DNA of 64,000 bases. It comes from WHSW01 sp963777775. GTDB lineage: Bacteria; Actinomycetota; Thermoleophilia; Solirubrobacterales; 70-9. Below are positions 40,260 through 48,929 of the stretch, in pieces. The notes below the pieces were generated by a model that saw only the letters and a program-made list of their open reading frames with translations, was not told where the DNA came from and made no database searches. Where the stretch lies: assembly GCA_963777775.1 (NCBI GenBank), contig CAVZRL010000005.1, forward strand, positions 558,001 through 622,000, in the 5' to 3' direction. Positions within the stretch are counted from its first letter, which is position 1. Each line of letters opens with the position of its first letter. Both the position numbers and the translations under genes were made by a program.

Positions 40260-41257
40260 GCCGGCTCCTCGACCGCCTCGGTGTCGAGCGCGCGGGCCAG
40301 CGCCGGGGTGCGCCGCAAGAGGTCGAAGGCATACGAGCCGAGGTCGGGGGCATAGCCGGCGCCGACCAGCATCCGCACGTCCTTGCTCATCCCGTCCGGG
40401 CTCAGCGCCGCGGCCGAGAAGCTCGTCGCCATCGAGAAGAACAGCACCGTGCCGCGGTCCGCGGTGAGCAGGATCGCGGTCGGCTCGCACCCGGCCGCGT
40501 TGACGACGACGACCGTCAGGTCTGCCGGCGGCGCGCCCGCCGCACGCACGGCGTCGAGCGCAGCCAGCGGGTCGCGCAGGTCGGTGGCGACGCCGATGTC
40601 GCAGAGCCCGAGCGTCGCCGCCCGCTCGACCGCGTCGCGGTCGACGTCGATCGCGACCACGGTCCCGCCCGGCACCGCGTCGCGGGCGGCGGCCAGCGCC
40701 AGCTTCCCTGCATGCCCGGCGCCGAGCACGTAGACGGTCTCCGCCTCGCGCGCGAGCTCAAAGGTGTGCGAGCCGGCGGTGTAGACGTCGTAGACCTCGA
40801 GCGCTGTCGCCACGGGGAGGTCGGCGGGCAGCGGTCCCCAGGGCGCGAGGTCGGCGACGTAGGCGGAGCCGGTCACCTCGATCTGCGCAAACCCGGGATC
40901 GAGCCGGTCGACCGACTCGAGTCGCAGCGGGGTCAGGGTCAGCGAGGCGAGGGTGACGATCGGCGCGCCGACCTCGGGCGGCGACTCGAACCGCTCGCCG
41001 ACCGCCGCCACGGTGCCGAGCAGGATCCCGCCAGAGTCGGTCTCGGGGTTGTGCATCTTGCCGCGCTCGGAGACGATCTCGAGGATCCGCTCGGCCATCA
41101 GGCCCGGGTCACCTCCCGATCGCTCGCGCAGGTTGCGCAGCGAGGTCGAGTCGAGGCAGAGCCGGTCGACCTCGAGCTCGAGCTCGAACCGCCGCACCGG
41201 CCCGGAGACGTCGAGCCGCTCGGCGGGCTGGGGCAGGAAGCCTGCCGGCGCGAGCAC
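40256..41257 (-). CDS. kdd: L-erythro-3,5-diaminohexanoate dehydrogenase
   Basis: The roughly 333-residue NAD(P)-dependent enzyme has the N-terminal APAGFLPQPAERLD region and a Rossmann motif VYVLGAGHAGKLALAAARDA. FFSMATSFSAAALSPDGMSKDVRM, broken into several conserved stretches, marks the Kdd family near the C-terminus. It oxidises 3,5-diaminohexanoate to 3-keto-5-aminohexanoate, which feeds kce. Coding-like sequence (DVGAQIRERLGADR) extends upstream of the GTG to about 41300 without a normal start codon, so the true start or an indel is in question. Confidence 0.85.
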   Translation of the reverse strand: MLAPAGFLPQPAERLDVSGPVRRFELELEVDRLCLDSTSLRNLRERSGGDPGLMAERILEIVSERGKMHNPETDSGGILLGTVAAVGERFESPPEVGAPIVTLASLTLTPLRLESVDRLDPGFAQIEVTGSAYVADLAPWGPLPADLPVATALEVYDVYTAGSHTFELAREAETVYVLGAGHAGKLALAAARDAVPGGTVVAIDVDRDAVERAATLGLCDIGVATDLRDPLAALDAVRAAGAPPADLTVVVVNAAGCEPTAILLTADRGTVLFFSMATSFSAAALSPDGMSKDVRMLVGAGYAPDLGSYAFDLLRRTPALARALDTEAVEEPA

Positions 41258-41381
41258 CCGGTCGGCCCCGAGCCGCTCCCTGATCTGCGCTCCGACGTCC
41301 CCTTGCTGAACGATCGTTAGAACCTATCCGCGCCTTCGCCCCGATGTCAAGTCCGTGCGCCGCGCGGGGTAGCCTGCCGCG

Positions 41382-42455
41382 ATGTCGCTCGCGATGCCCA
41401 TCGTCTTCAGCGACCGCCACCAGCTGCACGACCCCGGCGGCGAGGTCTGGGTCGGCGTGCGCACCGCCGGCACCGAGTTGCCGGCGCGAGCCGAGCGGAT
41501 CCGCGAGGCGCTCGCCGGCGCCGGCGCCAGGATCGTCGAGGCCGAGGAGCCCGACGAGGAGGCGCTGCATGCGGTCCACGATCCGGCGCTGGTCGCCTAT
41601 CTCGAGCAGGCCTGGGAGCAGTGGCAGGCGGCCGGGCTGACCGAGGACCCCGGCCAGGACCGGGTCGTGCCGTACGTCTTCCCTCACCCGGGCATGCTCA
41701 GCGGCCGGCCGCCGGCCCTGCCCGCCGCCGCCAGCGCCCGGGCCGGCTACTTCGCCTACGACACGATGACCCTGGTCGGCCCGGGGACCTGGGATGCGGC
41801 CCGGGCGGCGCTCGGGGCAGCGGTGACCGCCGCCGATGCCGTCGCCGGCGGCGAGGCTGCCGCGTACGCCTGCTGCCGTCCGCCCGGACACCACGCGACC
41901 CGGAGCAGCTTCGGCGGCTCCTGCTACCTCAACAACGCCGCCGCGGCAGCCGCGCGGTTGCGCGCTGCGCTCGGCGATCCGGTGGCCATGATCGACCTCG
42001 ACGCCCACCACGGCAACGGCACCCAGGAGATCTTCTACGAGGACCCGCAGGTGCTGGTCGGCTCGGTCCACGTCGACCCCGGAGCCGGCTGGTTTCCGCA
42101 CTTCCTCGGCTACGAGGCCGAGACCGGCGCCGGGGCGGGCGCCGGGGCGAACCGCAACCTCTGCCTGGCGCCGGGTTCGGGAGACGAGGCCTGGCTGGCG
42201 GCGATCACCGAGCTCGCCGGCTGGGTCGAGCGGGAGGGCGCGCGGGCGCTGGTGGTCGCGCTCGGGGTCGACGCCGCGGAGAGCGATCCCGAGAGCCCGC
42301 TCGCCGTCAGCGAGGCCGGGTTCCGGGTCGCCGGCAGGGCGCTTGGGGCGCTTGGGCTACCGACGGTCGTCGTCCAGGAAGGCGGCTACGACCTCGGCTC
42401 GCTCGGGCGCCTGGTGGTCGCGGCGCTGACCGGGATCGAGGAGGGGCTCGGCTAG
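41382..42455 (+). CDS. Histone-deacetylase-family amidohydrolase (acetylpolyamine type)
   Basis: The 357-residue zinc amidohydrolase has the family core CRPPGHHATRSSFGGSCYLNN, the metal-binding VAMIDLDAHHGNGTQ, and VVQEGGY with the transition-state-stabilising Tyr. A second Asp ligand is in GVDAAESDP. Bacterial members remove acetyl groups from acetylpolyamines. A ureohydrolase and an amine oxidase elsewhere in the window would fit polyamine use. The ATG at 41382 is chosen; an ATG at 41394 is an alternative. Its end overlaps the convergent Rpf-like gene by 4 nt. Confidence 0.87.
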   Translation: MSLAMPIVFSDRHQLHDPGGEVWVGVRTAGTELPARAERIREALAGAGARIVEAEEPDEEALHAVHDPALVAYLEQAWEQWQAAGLTEDPGQDRVVPYVFPHPGMLSGRPPALPAAASARAGYFAYDTMTLVGPGTWDAARAALGAAVTAADAVAGGEAAAYACCRPPGHHATRSSFGGSCYLNNAAAAAARLRAALGDPVAMIDLDAHHGNGTQEIFYEDPQVLVGSVHVDPGAGWFPHFLGYEAETGAGAGAGANRNLCLAPGSGDEAWLAAITELAGWVEREGARALVVALGVDAAESDPESPLAVSEAGFRVAGRALGALGLPTVVVQEGGYDLGSLGRLVVAALTGIEEGLG

Positions 42456-42892
42456 CCGCAGACGGGCCAGTGGCCGGCGCCGTCACGACGCTTGAGCAGC
42501 ACCGCGACGACCGCCTGGGTCCGATAGGGGTAGGCGATCGGGTCGCCGCCCGGGCTCTTCGGCGATCTCTTCCAGGTCGAGCGCATGAACTGGAAGGCGC
42601 CGCGATAGCGGCCGCCGCCGCCGAGCGCCTTCGGGTTGCCGCCGGACTCGCACTGGCTGGTCCGGCGCGCCCAGCGCCTGTCCCGAGTCGGGACCCGGTG
42701 CCAGAGCCGCTCGTACTTCGCTGCGCCGCGGGCGTCGGGTCGCTGCTCGGCGCCCCCGGAAGGGGCGGTGGATCCGATCCCGCCCGAGCTCGCACCCGCG
42801 GTCGCGATCCAGCCCAGCGCCAGCACGGCGGCGACCGCAAGCGCCAGGGCGAGCAGCCACCCGGTCGAGTTCAGCTTCAGGTCCGATGCCAT
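42452..42892 (-). CDS. Secreted Rpf/transglycosylase-like protein
   Basis: The 146-residue protein has an N-terminal membrane or signal helix (GWLLALALAVAAVLALGWIATA) and a C-terminal Rpf-like lysozyme domain: WARRTSQCESGGNPKALG with the catalytic Glu, YRGAFQFMRSTWKRS, and an end GHWPVCG. The two cysteines of the Rpf disulfide are present. It should cleave peptidoglycan glycan strands outside the cell. No LPXTG or LysM segment is seen. Confidence 0.82.
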   Translation of the reverse strand: MASDLKLNSTGWLLALALAVAAVLALGWIATAGASSGGIGSTAPSGGAEQRPDARGAAKYERLWHRVPTRDRRWARRTSQCESGGNPKALGGGGRYRGAFQFMRSTWKRSPKSPGGDPIAYPYRTQAVVAVLLKRRDGAGHWPVCG

Positions 42893-43000
42893 TCCACGCT
42901 CCGCTCTCGTCGCTTCCGGGGTTAGCTGACGGGCTCGCGCTTGAGAGCTGCGCTACACGGCCAGCGACCGCGATTCGCCCCAACAGTTGGGTCCCCCGTC

Positions 43001-43021
43001 CCCCGCCTCTCGAAGGCGGGG
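43001..43021 (-). terminator. 8-bp GC hairpin after the ureohydrolase gene
   Basis: CCCCGCCT (43001-43008) and AGGCGGGG (43014-43021) are exact complements around a 5-base loop, about 80 bases after the ureohydrolase stop on the minus strand. There is no T-run. The rest of the 211-base gap shows no other structure I can support. Confidence 0.4.
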
Positions 43022-43103
43022 ACTAAGCGGGATTGCGGCAGGTTAGCAAACTGTGAAGGACGTGTTAGCGAAGCGACCCGTCCGCAGGGCGCGCCGCAGG
43101 CAG

Positions 43104-44081
43104 CTAGCCGGTGGCGCTGACGCCCAGCCGACGCATCGCGATCCCGGTCAGGATCTCGCGCACGGTCCGCTCGCCGGCCAGCGCCGAGCTGTCCGCGGTC
43201 CCGATCGCGGTCGGGATCACCTCGACCAGGTCCGCCCCGACCAGCTCGACCCGCGAGGCCGCCTCCCGGGCGGCCCAGAGCAGCTCGGCGGTGGTCAGCC
43301 CGCCGGGCTCGGGCGTGCCGGTCCCGGGAACGAAGGCGGGGTCGAGGACGTCGATGTCGACGGTCACGTAGGCCGGCCCCTCTCCGACCGCCGCCAGCGC
43401 CCGGGCGAGGACCTCCCGGATCCCGAGGTCGCGGACGTCGTGAGCGAACAGGCTCGTGATCTGCCGCTCGCGCTGCCAGGCGAAGTCCTCCTCGCCCGGC
43501 CAGTAGCCGCGGAGGCCGATCTGCGCGTAGCGGGCCGGCTCGACATGGCCGTCCTCGATCAGGGTCCGCATGAAGGTGCCGTGCGAGAACTCGACCCCGA
43601 ATACGTGCTCGGCCGAGTCCGTATGGGTGTCGAAGTGGACGACGCCGAGCGGCCCGTGCTTCGCCGCGCAGGCTCGCACGCACGGCTCGGTGATCGAGTG
43701 GTCGCCGCCGAGCACGAGCGGGATCGCCCCCGCGGTCAGCGCCTCGCCGACCACTCGCTCGATCGCCGCGTGGGAGCCGCGCGCGTCGGCCGGCATCACG
43801 GCGGCGTCGCCGAAGTCGACCAGCCGCAGCTCGGCGGTCGCGTCGACGCCGACCTCGAGGTGCGGGCCCGGCGGCGAGCTCGCCGCCCGGATCGCGCGCG
43901 GCGCCAGCCGCGCGCCAGGCCGATCAGAGACCAGGTCGTCCATCGGCGCCCCGATGATCGCCACGTCGACGCCCGCCAGCTCCGCCGGGTCCTCGGTGTA
44001 GGGCGCACCGGCGAAGGTCAGCAGGCCGGCATAGTCGGGCTTCTCTCCCAGTGCCGCCCAGCGGTCGAGCGGATCGAGCAC
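43104..44081 (-). CDS. Ureohydrolase (agmatinase/guanidino-acid hydrolase family)
   Basis: The 325-residue binuclear Mn enzyme has all metal-binding segments: VLGGDHSI, VVHFDTHTDS and VTVDIDVLDPAFVPGTGTPEPGGL. It would release urea from agmatine, guanidinobutyrate or a related guanidino compound; the substrate loops do not decide. PRAIRAAS near residue 62 fits the family. It lies close to the deacetylase-like gene, consistent with arginine or polyamine use. The ATG at 44081 directly precedes a normal N-terminus. Confidence 0.87.
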   Translation of the reverse strand: MLDPLDRWAALGEKPDYAGLLTFAGAPYTEDPAELAGVDVAIIGAPMDDLVSDRPGARLAPRAIRAASSPPGPHLEVGVDATAELRLVDFGDAAVMPADARGSHAAIERVVGEALTAGAIPLVLGGDHSITEPCVRACAAKHGPLGVVHFDTHTDSAEHVFGVEFSHGTFMRTLIEDGHVEPARYAQIGLRGYWPGEEDFAWQRERQITSLFAHDVRDLGIREVLARALAAVGEGPAYVTVDIDVLDPAFVPGTGTPEPGGLTTAELLWAAREAASRVELVGADLVEVIPTAIGTADSSALAGERTVREILTGIAMRRLGVSATG

Positions 44082-44168
44082 GAGCGCAGACTATCCGGCC
44101 ACGGCAGCGGCCGAACCGGGGCCGGGCACCGCGCGAGGCGGGACGCCTCGCGCTCTAACCTCGTCGCC

Positions 44169-45083
44169 GTGAACGAGGCATCGGCCAGCGCGCGCAACGC
44201 GATCGAGCTCCGCGACGTCGTCAAGAACTTCGGCGCGATCACCGCGGTCGATCGTCTCGACCTCGACGTCCCGACCGGGATCTGCCTCGGCCTGCTGGGC
44301 CCGAACGGGGCCGGGAAGTCAACGACCATGCGGCTGCTCACCGGCCAGGCGATCGCCGACCGCGGCGAGCTCCGGGTGCTCGACTACGAGCTGCCGCGGG
44401 AAGCGAAGGCGGCGCGCGCCGAGATGGGCGTCGTGCCGCAGCTCGACAACCTCGACATCGACGTCTCGGTCGAGGAGAACCTTGCCGTCTTCGCCCGCCT
44501 CTACCGGGTCGCCGACGTGCCGGCGGCGGTCGACCGCGCGCTCGGCCTCGTGCGGCTGTCCGAGCGACGCGGGGACGCGGTCGACGAGCTCTCGGGAGGC
44601 ATGCGCCGCCGTCTGCTGCTCGTCCGCGGCCTGATCCACGAGCCGCGCCTGGTCCTGCTCGACGAGCCGACCGTCGGCCTCGACCCTCAGATCCGGACCG
44701 AGATCTGGTCGCTGATCGACGGGCTGCGCGCCGGCGGGGCGACGATCCTGATGTCGACCCACTACATCGAGGAGGCCGAGCGGCTCGCCGACGAGGTCGC
44801 GCTGATGGCAGAGGGGCGGATCGTCGCCCGAGGCAGTCCCGCCAAGCTGATCGCCGAGCACGCGGGCCGTGAGACGGCGGAGGTCTACGGGCCGCCGGAG
44901 CGACTCGCCGAGGTCCGGGCGAACGCCGAGGCGGAAGGCCTGGCGGTTCGGCCGGCGGGGCCGGCGATCGCGATCGTCGGCGCCGAGCGGCCGGCCAACG
45001 GCGCCGTGCCCGAGGATGCGGTCAGGCGCGCCGCCTCGCTCGAGGACGTCTTCGTCCTACTGACCGGCGAGGAGGCAGAGTGA
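44169..45083 (+). CDS. ABC exporter ATP-binding protein (NodI/DrrA type)
   Basis: The 304-residue ATPase has Walker A LGPNGAGKSTTM, Q-loop VVPQLDNLDIDVSVEENL, signature DELSGGMRRRLLLVRGL, and Walker B LVLLDEPTVGLDP with the H-loop STHYIEEAERLAD. The 'PQLDNLD' form and the C-terminal extension resemble NodI/DrrA exporters of lipids or small molecules. The GTG at 44169 is used because the frame before it lies over the antisense ureohydrolase gene. It pairs with the permease 76 bases downstream. Confidence 0.88.
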   Translation: MNEASASARNAIELRDVVKNFGAITAVDRLDLDVPTGICLGLLGPNGAGKSTTMRLLTGQAIADRGELRVLDYELPREAKAARAEMGVVPQLDNLDIDVSVEENLAVFARLYRVADVPAAVDRALGLVRLSERRGDAVDELSGGMRRRLLLVRGLIHEPRLVLLDEPTVGLDPQIRTEIWSLIDGLRAGGATILMSTHYIEEAERLADEVALMAEGRIVARGSPAKLIAEHAGRETAEVYGPPERLAEVRANAEAEGLAVRPAGPAIAIVGAERPANGAVPEDAVRRAASLEDVFVLLTGEEAE

Positions 45084-45110
45084 GGCGGAGCGAAGCGAAG
45101 CCGAGCCGCG

Positions 45111-45135
45111 CCGCTGTTGAGGCGCTGTTTTGAGA
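45111..45135 (+). repeat. Short imperfect direct repeat between the ABC genes
   Basis: CGCTGTTGAGG is followed directly by CGCTGTTTTGAG in the 76-base gap between the exporter genes. Around it, GAGCGAAGC-type words recur. No function can be assigned. Confidence 0.3.
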
Positions 45136-45159
45136 CAGAGCGAAGCCGGCAAGACGACG

Positions 45160-45927
45160 ATGGGCCGGCTCGAGCCCGCCGCGATCGCCGGCGTGATGAG
45201 CCGCGAGGTGGCCAACTTCCGCACCTTCTGGAAGGCGACCACGTTCTCGAGCCTGCTCGAGCCGACGATCTACCTGCTCGCCTTCGGCCTCGGACTTGGG
45301 GCGACGATCGTCAGCAGCGTCGACGGGATCAGCTACGTCGAGTTCGTCGGCACCGGTATGGTCGCCACCGCGGTGATCTTCTCGAGCGCGCTGCCGGCGA
45401 TGTTCGGGACCTTCGTCAAGCACCGCTTCCAGCGCACCTACGACGCGATTCTCGCGGCGCCGGTCGACGTCGAAGAGCTGGTCACCGCGGAGATGCTCTG
45501 GATCGCGCTGCGCGCCGGCGTCTATGGCTGCTTTCCGCTGCTCGTCGCGATCGCGTTCGGGCTTGAGCCGACGGCGGGCATGCTGCTCGTGCCGCTGTTC
45601 AGCTTCGTCACCGCGCTCGGCTTCGCCGCCTTCGGGATCGCGGTCGCGGGCACCGTCTCGAAGATCGACCAGTTCAACTACGTGACCACGACCGTGATCA
45701 CGCCGCTGTTCCTGGTCGCGGGGACGTTCTTCCCGATCAGCGAGCTCCCCGAGGGCTTTCAGGTCGCCGCCCAGTTCAACCCGCTCTACCAGCTCGTCGA
45801 GCTGGTCCGTGGCGCCGCCTTCGGACTCGAGCCGGTCGACCTGCTCCGGGTCGTGGCGCTGGTCGCCTTCTCGCTTGCGATGTGGCGGCTCGCCGTGCGC
45901 CAGCTCAGCCGCCGGCTGGTCGACTGA
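45160..45927 (+). CDS. ABC-2 type permease (NodJ-like)
   Basis: About 255 residues with six hydrophobic helices. A cytoplasmic start (REVANFRTFWKATTFSSLLEP) is followed by IYLLAFGLGLGATI. The ABC-2 signature region is TTVITPLFLVAGTFFPISELPEGFQVAAQFNPLYQLVELVRG. It is the membrane half of the exporter with the preceding ATPase. The ATG at 45160 is used; a TTG at 45130 would add ten residues. The cargo is unknown. Confidence 0.85.
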   Translation: MGRLEPAAIAGVMSREVANFRTFWKATTFSSLLEPTIYLLAFGLGLGATIVSSVDGISYVEFVGTGMVATAVIFSSALPAMFGTFVKHRFQRTYDAILAAPVDVEELVTAEMLWIALRAGVYGCFPLLVAIAFGLEPTAGMLLVPLFSFVTALGFAAFGIAVAGTVSKIDQFNYVTTTVITPLFLVAGTFFPISELPEGFQVAAQFNPLYQLVELVRGAAFGLEPVDLLRVVALVAFSLAMWRLAVRQLSRRLVD

Positions 45928-46018
45928 GCCTGCGGGCGATCGTGCACGGCCGGCTGCTGCGATCGGGGCCGTCTGCCGATAATCACCCGTAGGGTGCAAG
46001 GAAGGATCCGAGCACAAG

Positions 46019-47008
46019 ATGGTGGGCGAAGAAGGGATTCCGCGTACCGAGGGGGATGACCCGGGCGCTTCCGCGCCTGATCCGGCCGCGGCGGCGCGCG
46101 AGGCCGAGGAACGGTTCCGGCTCGCCTTCGAGCAGGCGGCGGTCGGGATGGCGCTGGTCGCGCCCGACGGGGGCTTCATGCGCGTCAACCGCGCCCTCTG
46201 CGATCTGGTCGGCTACCAGGCAGACGCGCTGCTGGCGATGACCTTCCAGGAGATCACCCACCCGAAGGACCTCGATCTCGACCTCGAGTACGTGCGCCAG
46301 ATGCTCGCCGGCGAGCGGCGTGCGTACGCGATGGAAAAGCGCTACTTCCACTCCGACGGGCACACGGTCTGGGCCCTGCTCAGCGTCTCGCTGGTCCGCG
46401 ACGAGACCGGCGAGCCGCTCTACTTCATCTCCCAGATCCAGGACATCAGCGAGCGAAAGCAGCTCGAGGAGCGACTCGTCTTCCTCGCCGGGCACGACGA
46501 GATGACCGGGCTGCCGAACCGCCGGCGATTCCGCGAGGAGCTCGAGCGGGTGGTCGACTACGCGACCCGCTACGGGCACCCCGGCGCCCTGCTGGTCCTC
46601 GACCTCGACAACTTCAAGCAGATCAACGACACGCTCGGCCACCGGGCGGGCGACCGCCTCGTCACCGAGGTCGCCGGCCGCCTGCGCGAGCGGGTGCGGG
46701 CCTCCGACCTGCTGGCGCGGATCGGCGGCGACGAGTTCGCGATCTTCCTTCCGCAGGCGACCCCGGCGCAGGCCGAGCGCGTCGCCGGCGAGCTCGTCGC
46801 CACCATAGGGACGGACGGCTATCTGATCGACGGGGCGGCCGTCGAGACCCGCGCCAGCCTCGGCCTCGCCCTGTTCGAGCCCGACTGGGAGACCGATCCG
46901 GAGGCACTGCTCATGCACGCCGACCTGACGATGTACCGGGCCAAGCGCGAGGGCGGGAACCGCTACCTGGTCGTCGAGGCCCGGGGCCGGCCGCGGACCG
47001 CCTCCTGA
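46019..47008 (+). CDS. PAS-GGDEF diguanylate cyclase
   Basis: The 329-residue protein has a PAS domain at about 30-150 (FRLAFEQAAVGMALVAPDGG, LYFISQIQDISERK) joined to a GGDEF domain. The intact active site is RIGGDEFAIFL, with DLDNFKQINDTLGH as the metal-binding segment. It should make cyclic di-GMP in response to a PAS signal. The I-site-like R-x-x-D (RASD) lies just before the active site, so product inhibition is possible. GGAAGGA lies upstream of the ATG. No membrane segment is seen. Confidence 0.9.
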   Translation: MVGEEGIPRTEGDDPGASAPDPAAAAREAEERFRLAFEQAAVGMALVAPDGGFMRVNRALCDLVGYQADALLAMTFQEITHPKDLDLDLEYVRQMLAGERRAYAMEKRYFHSDGHTVWALLSVSLVRDETGEPLYFISQIQDISERKQLEERLVFLAGHDEMTGLPNRRRFREELERVVDYATRYGHPGALLVLDLDNFKQINDTLGHRAGDRLVTEVAGRLRERVRASDLLARIGGDEFAIFLPQATPAQAERVAGELVATIGTDGYLIDGAAVETRASLGLALFEPDWETDPEALLMHADLTMYRAKREGGNRYLVVEARGRPRTAS

Positions 47009-47084
47009 GCGGCCGGCATATCGGGGTACGCTACGGATGCGGCCTGGGCCGGGCACGCGTACCGTGGTCGCGAAGGAGGAGAGC

Positions 47085-47666
47085 GTGTACCAGGTGCGGA
47101 TTCACGGCAGAGGCGGCCAGGGCGTGGTCACGGCCGCCGAGCTGCTCTCGGTCGCCGCGTTCATGGAGGGACGCCACGCCCAGGCCTTCCCGACCTTCGG
47201 CTCGGAGCGCACCGGGGCGCCGGTGGTCTCCTTCTGCCGCATCGACGACCGGCCGATCCGGGTCCGGGAGCCGATCGCCGAGCCCGACGCGCTGATCGTC
47301 CAGGACCCGACCCTGCTGCACCAGGTCGACCTCTTCAACGGCCTCGGCCCCGACGGCTACATCCTGATCAACAGCACCCGCAGCTTCGAGGAGCTCGGGA
47401 TCGGCGAGCTGCTCGGCGGTTCCGGCCGCAGCGGCTGCTCACGGTGCCCGGCCACCGACCTGGCCCGCGAGCACCTCGGGCGGCCGCTTCCGAACGCGGT
47501 CCTGCTCGGCGGCTTCGCCGGGCTCAGCGGCCTGATCTCGATCGACTCGGTGGCCGCGGCGGTCCGCGACCGGTTCCCGGGCAAGCTCGGCGAGGGCAAC
47601 GTCGCCGCCGCCAGGCCGGCGTTCGCGTACGTGCGCGACGAGATCGAGCAGGTGGCCCATGCTTGA
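47085..47666 (+). CDS. porG: 2-oxoacid:ferredoxin oxidoreductase, gamma subunit
   Basis: The 193-residue subunit has the family N-terminus YQVRIHGRGGQGVVTAAELL and FPTFGSERTGAPVVSF. It forms part of the coenzyme A-binding side of pyruvate/2-oxoacid:ferredoxin oxidoreductase. The GTG at 47085 follows AAGGAGG; an upstream ATG at 47037 is less likely. Cysteines in SGRSGCSRCPATD are not a standard cluster motif. The stop overlaps the alpha-subunit start by 8 nt. Confidence 0.87.
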   Translation: MYQVRIHGRGGQGVVTAAELLSVAAFMEGRHAQAFPTFGSERTGAPVVSFCRIDDRPIRVREPIAEPDALIVQDPTLLHQVDLFNGLGPDGYILINSTRSFEELGIGELLGGSGRSGCSRCPATDLAREHLGRPLPNAVLLGGFAGLSGLISIDSVAAAVRDRFPGKLGEGNVAAARPAFAYVRDEIEQVAHA

Positions 47667-48919
47667 GCAGCTCGAGGGCTCGCAGGCGATCGCGAGGACG
47701 GTGGCGCGCTGTCGCCCCGAGGTGATCTCGGCCTACCCGATCTCGCCCCAGACCCACATCGTCGAGGGGCTCTCGGACCTGGTCCGCACCGGCGAGCTCG
47801 AGCCGTGCGAGTACCTGATGGTGGAGTCGGAGTTCGCGGCGATGTCGGCCTGCATCGGCGCCTCGGCCGCCGGCGCGCGCTCGTACACGGCCACCGCCAG
47901 CCAGGGCCTGCTCTACATGGCGGAGGCGCTCTACAACGCCTCCGGGCTCGGGCTGCCGATCGTGATGACGCTCGCCAACCGCGCGATCGGCGCCCCGATC
48001 AACATCTGGAACGACCACTCCGATTCGATGTCGCAGCGTGACTCGGGCTGGATCCAGCTCTACGCCGAGACCAACCAGGAGGCGGCCGACCTCCACGTGC
48101 AGGCCTTCCGCCTCGCCGAGCAGCTCTCGCTGCCGGTCATGGTCTGCATGGACGGCTTCATCCTCACCCACGCCTACGAGCAGGTCGACCTGCCGACCCA
48201 GGAGCAGGTCGACGCCTTCCTGCCGGCCTTCGAGCCGCGCCAGGTCCTCGACCCGGCCGACCCGGTGACGATCGGGGCGATGGTCGGGCCCGAGGCGTTC
48301 ACCGAGGTCAAGTACCTGATGCACGCCAAGCAGCTCCAGGCGCTTGACGCGATCCCCGAGCTGGCCGAGCGAGTTCGAGCGTGGTTCGGGCGCCCGTCGG
48401 GTGGGCTGGTGCGCAGCTATCGCACCGACGACGCGGAGACGATCGTGGTCGCGCTCGGCTCGGTGCTCGGGACGATCGAGGACGTGGTCGACGAGCTGCG
48501 CGAGCAGGGGGTGAGGATCGGCGCGCTGGCGATCAAGTGCTTCCGCCCCTGGCCGATCGACGAGGTGCGCGAGGCGCTGGCCCGCGCCCAGCGGGTGGTC
48601 GTGATCGAGAAGGCGTTCGCGGTCGGGGCCGGTGGCATCGTGGGCCAGAACACGCGCCTGGCGCTCTCGGGGCTCGAACCCGGTGGTCTACGACGTGGTC
48701 GCCGGACTCGGTGGTCGGCCGATCACCGCCCGCTCGCTGCATGCCCTGTTCGCGGACCTGCTCGAGGATCGCCTCGAACCCGGCCCTCTGCACTTCCTCG
48801 ACCTCAAGCGCGAGGTCGTCGAGCGCGAGCTCGAGCGCATGCAGGGGGGTCATCGGCCCGGGCCGCACGCCGAGAACATCATCCGCGAGCTCGGCGTCGT
48901 CGCCGCGCGCTCGCACTGA
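47659..48919 (+). CDS. porA: 2-oxoacid:ferredoxin oxidoreductase, alpha subunit (frameshifted)
   Basis: The product has the thiamine-diphosphate pyrimidine-side fold of PorA: SAYPISPQTHIVEGL, MVESEFAAMSACIGASAAGAR and TATASQGLLYMAEALY, and later IKCFRPWPIDEVREAL. Near 48679-48681 (a CCC run) one extra C moves the frame. Deleting it joins LALSGLEP to VVYDVVAGLGGRPIT and continues to a normal stop at 48917-48919, about 419 residues in all. As written the frame instead goes through arginine-rich nonsense. Homopolymer error is the simplest cause. The start overlaps porG. Confidence 0.85.
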
Positions 48920-48929
48920 GGAGGAGCGC

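Noticed and set aside
41621..42925. 434-codon plus-strand frame
   Set aside because: Second-frame shadow of the deacetylase-like gene; Arg/Gly repeats, no motif.
43053..44168. N-terminal extension of the NodI-like ATPase frame
   Set aside because: It lies antisense to the ureohydrolase, which has full metal motifs.
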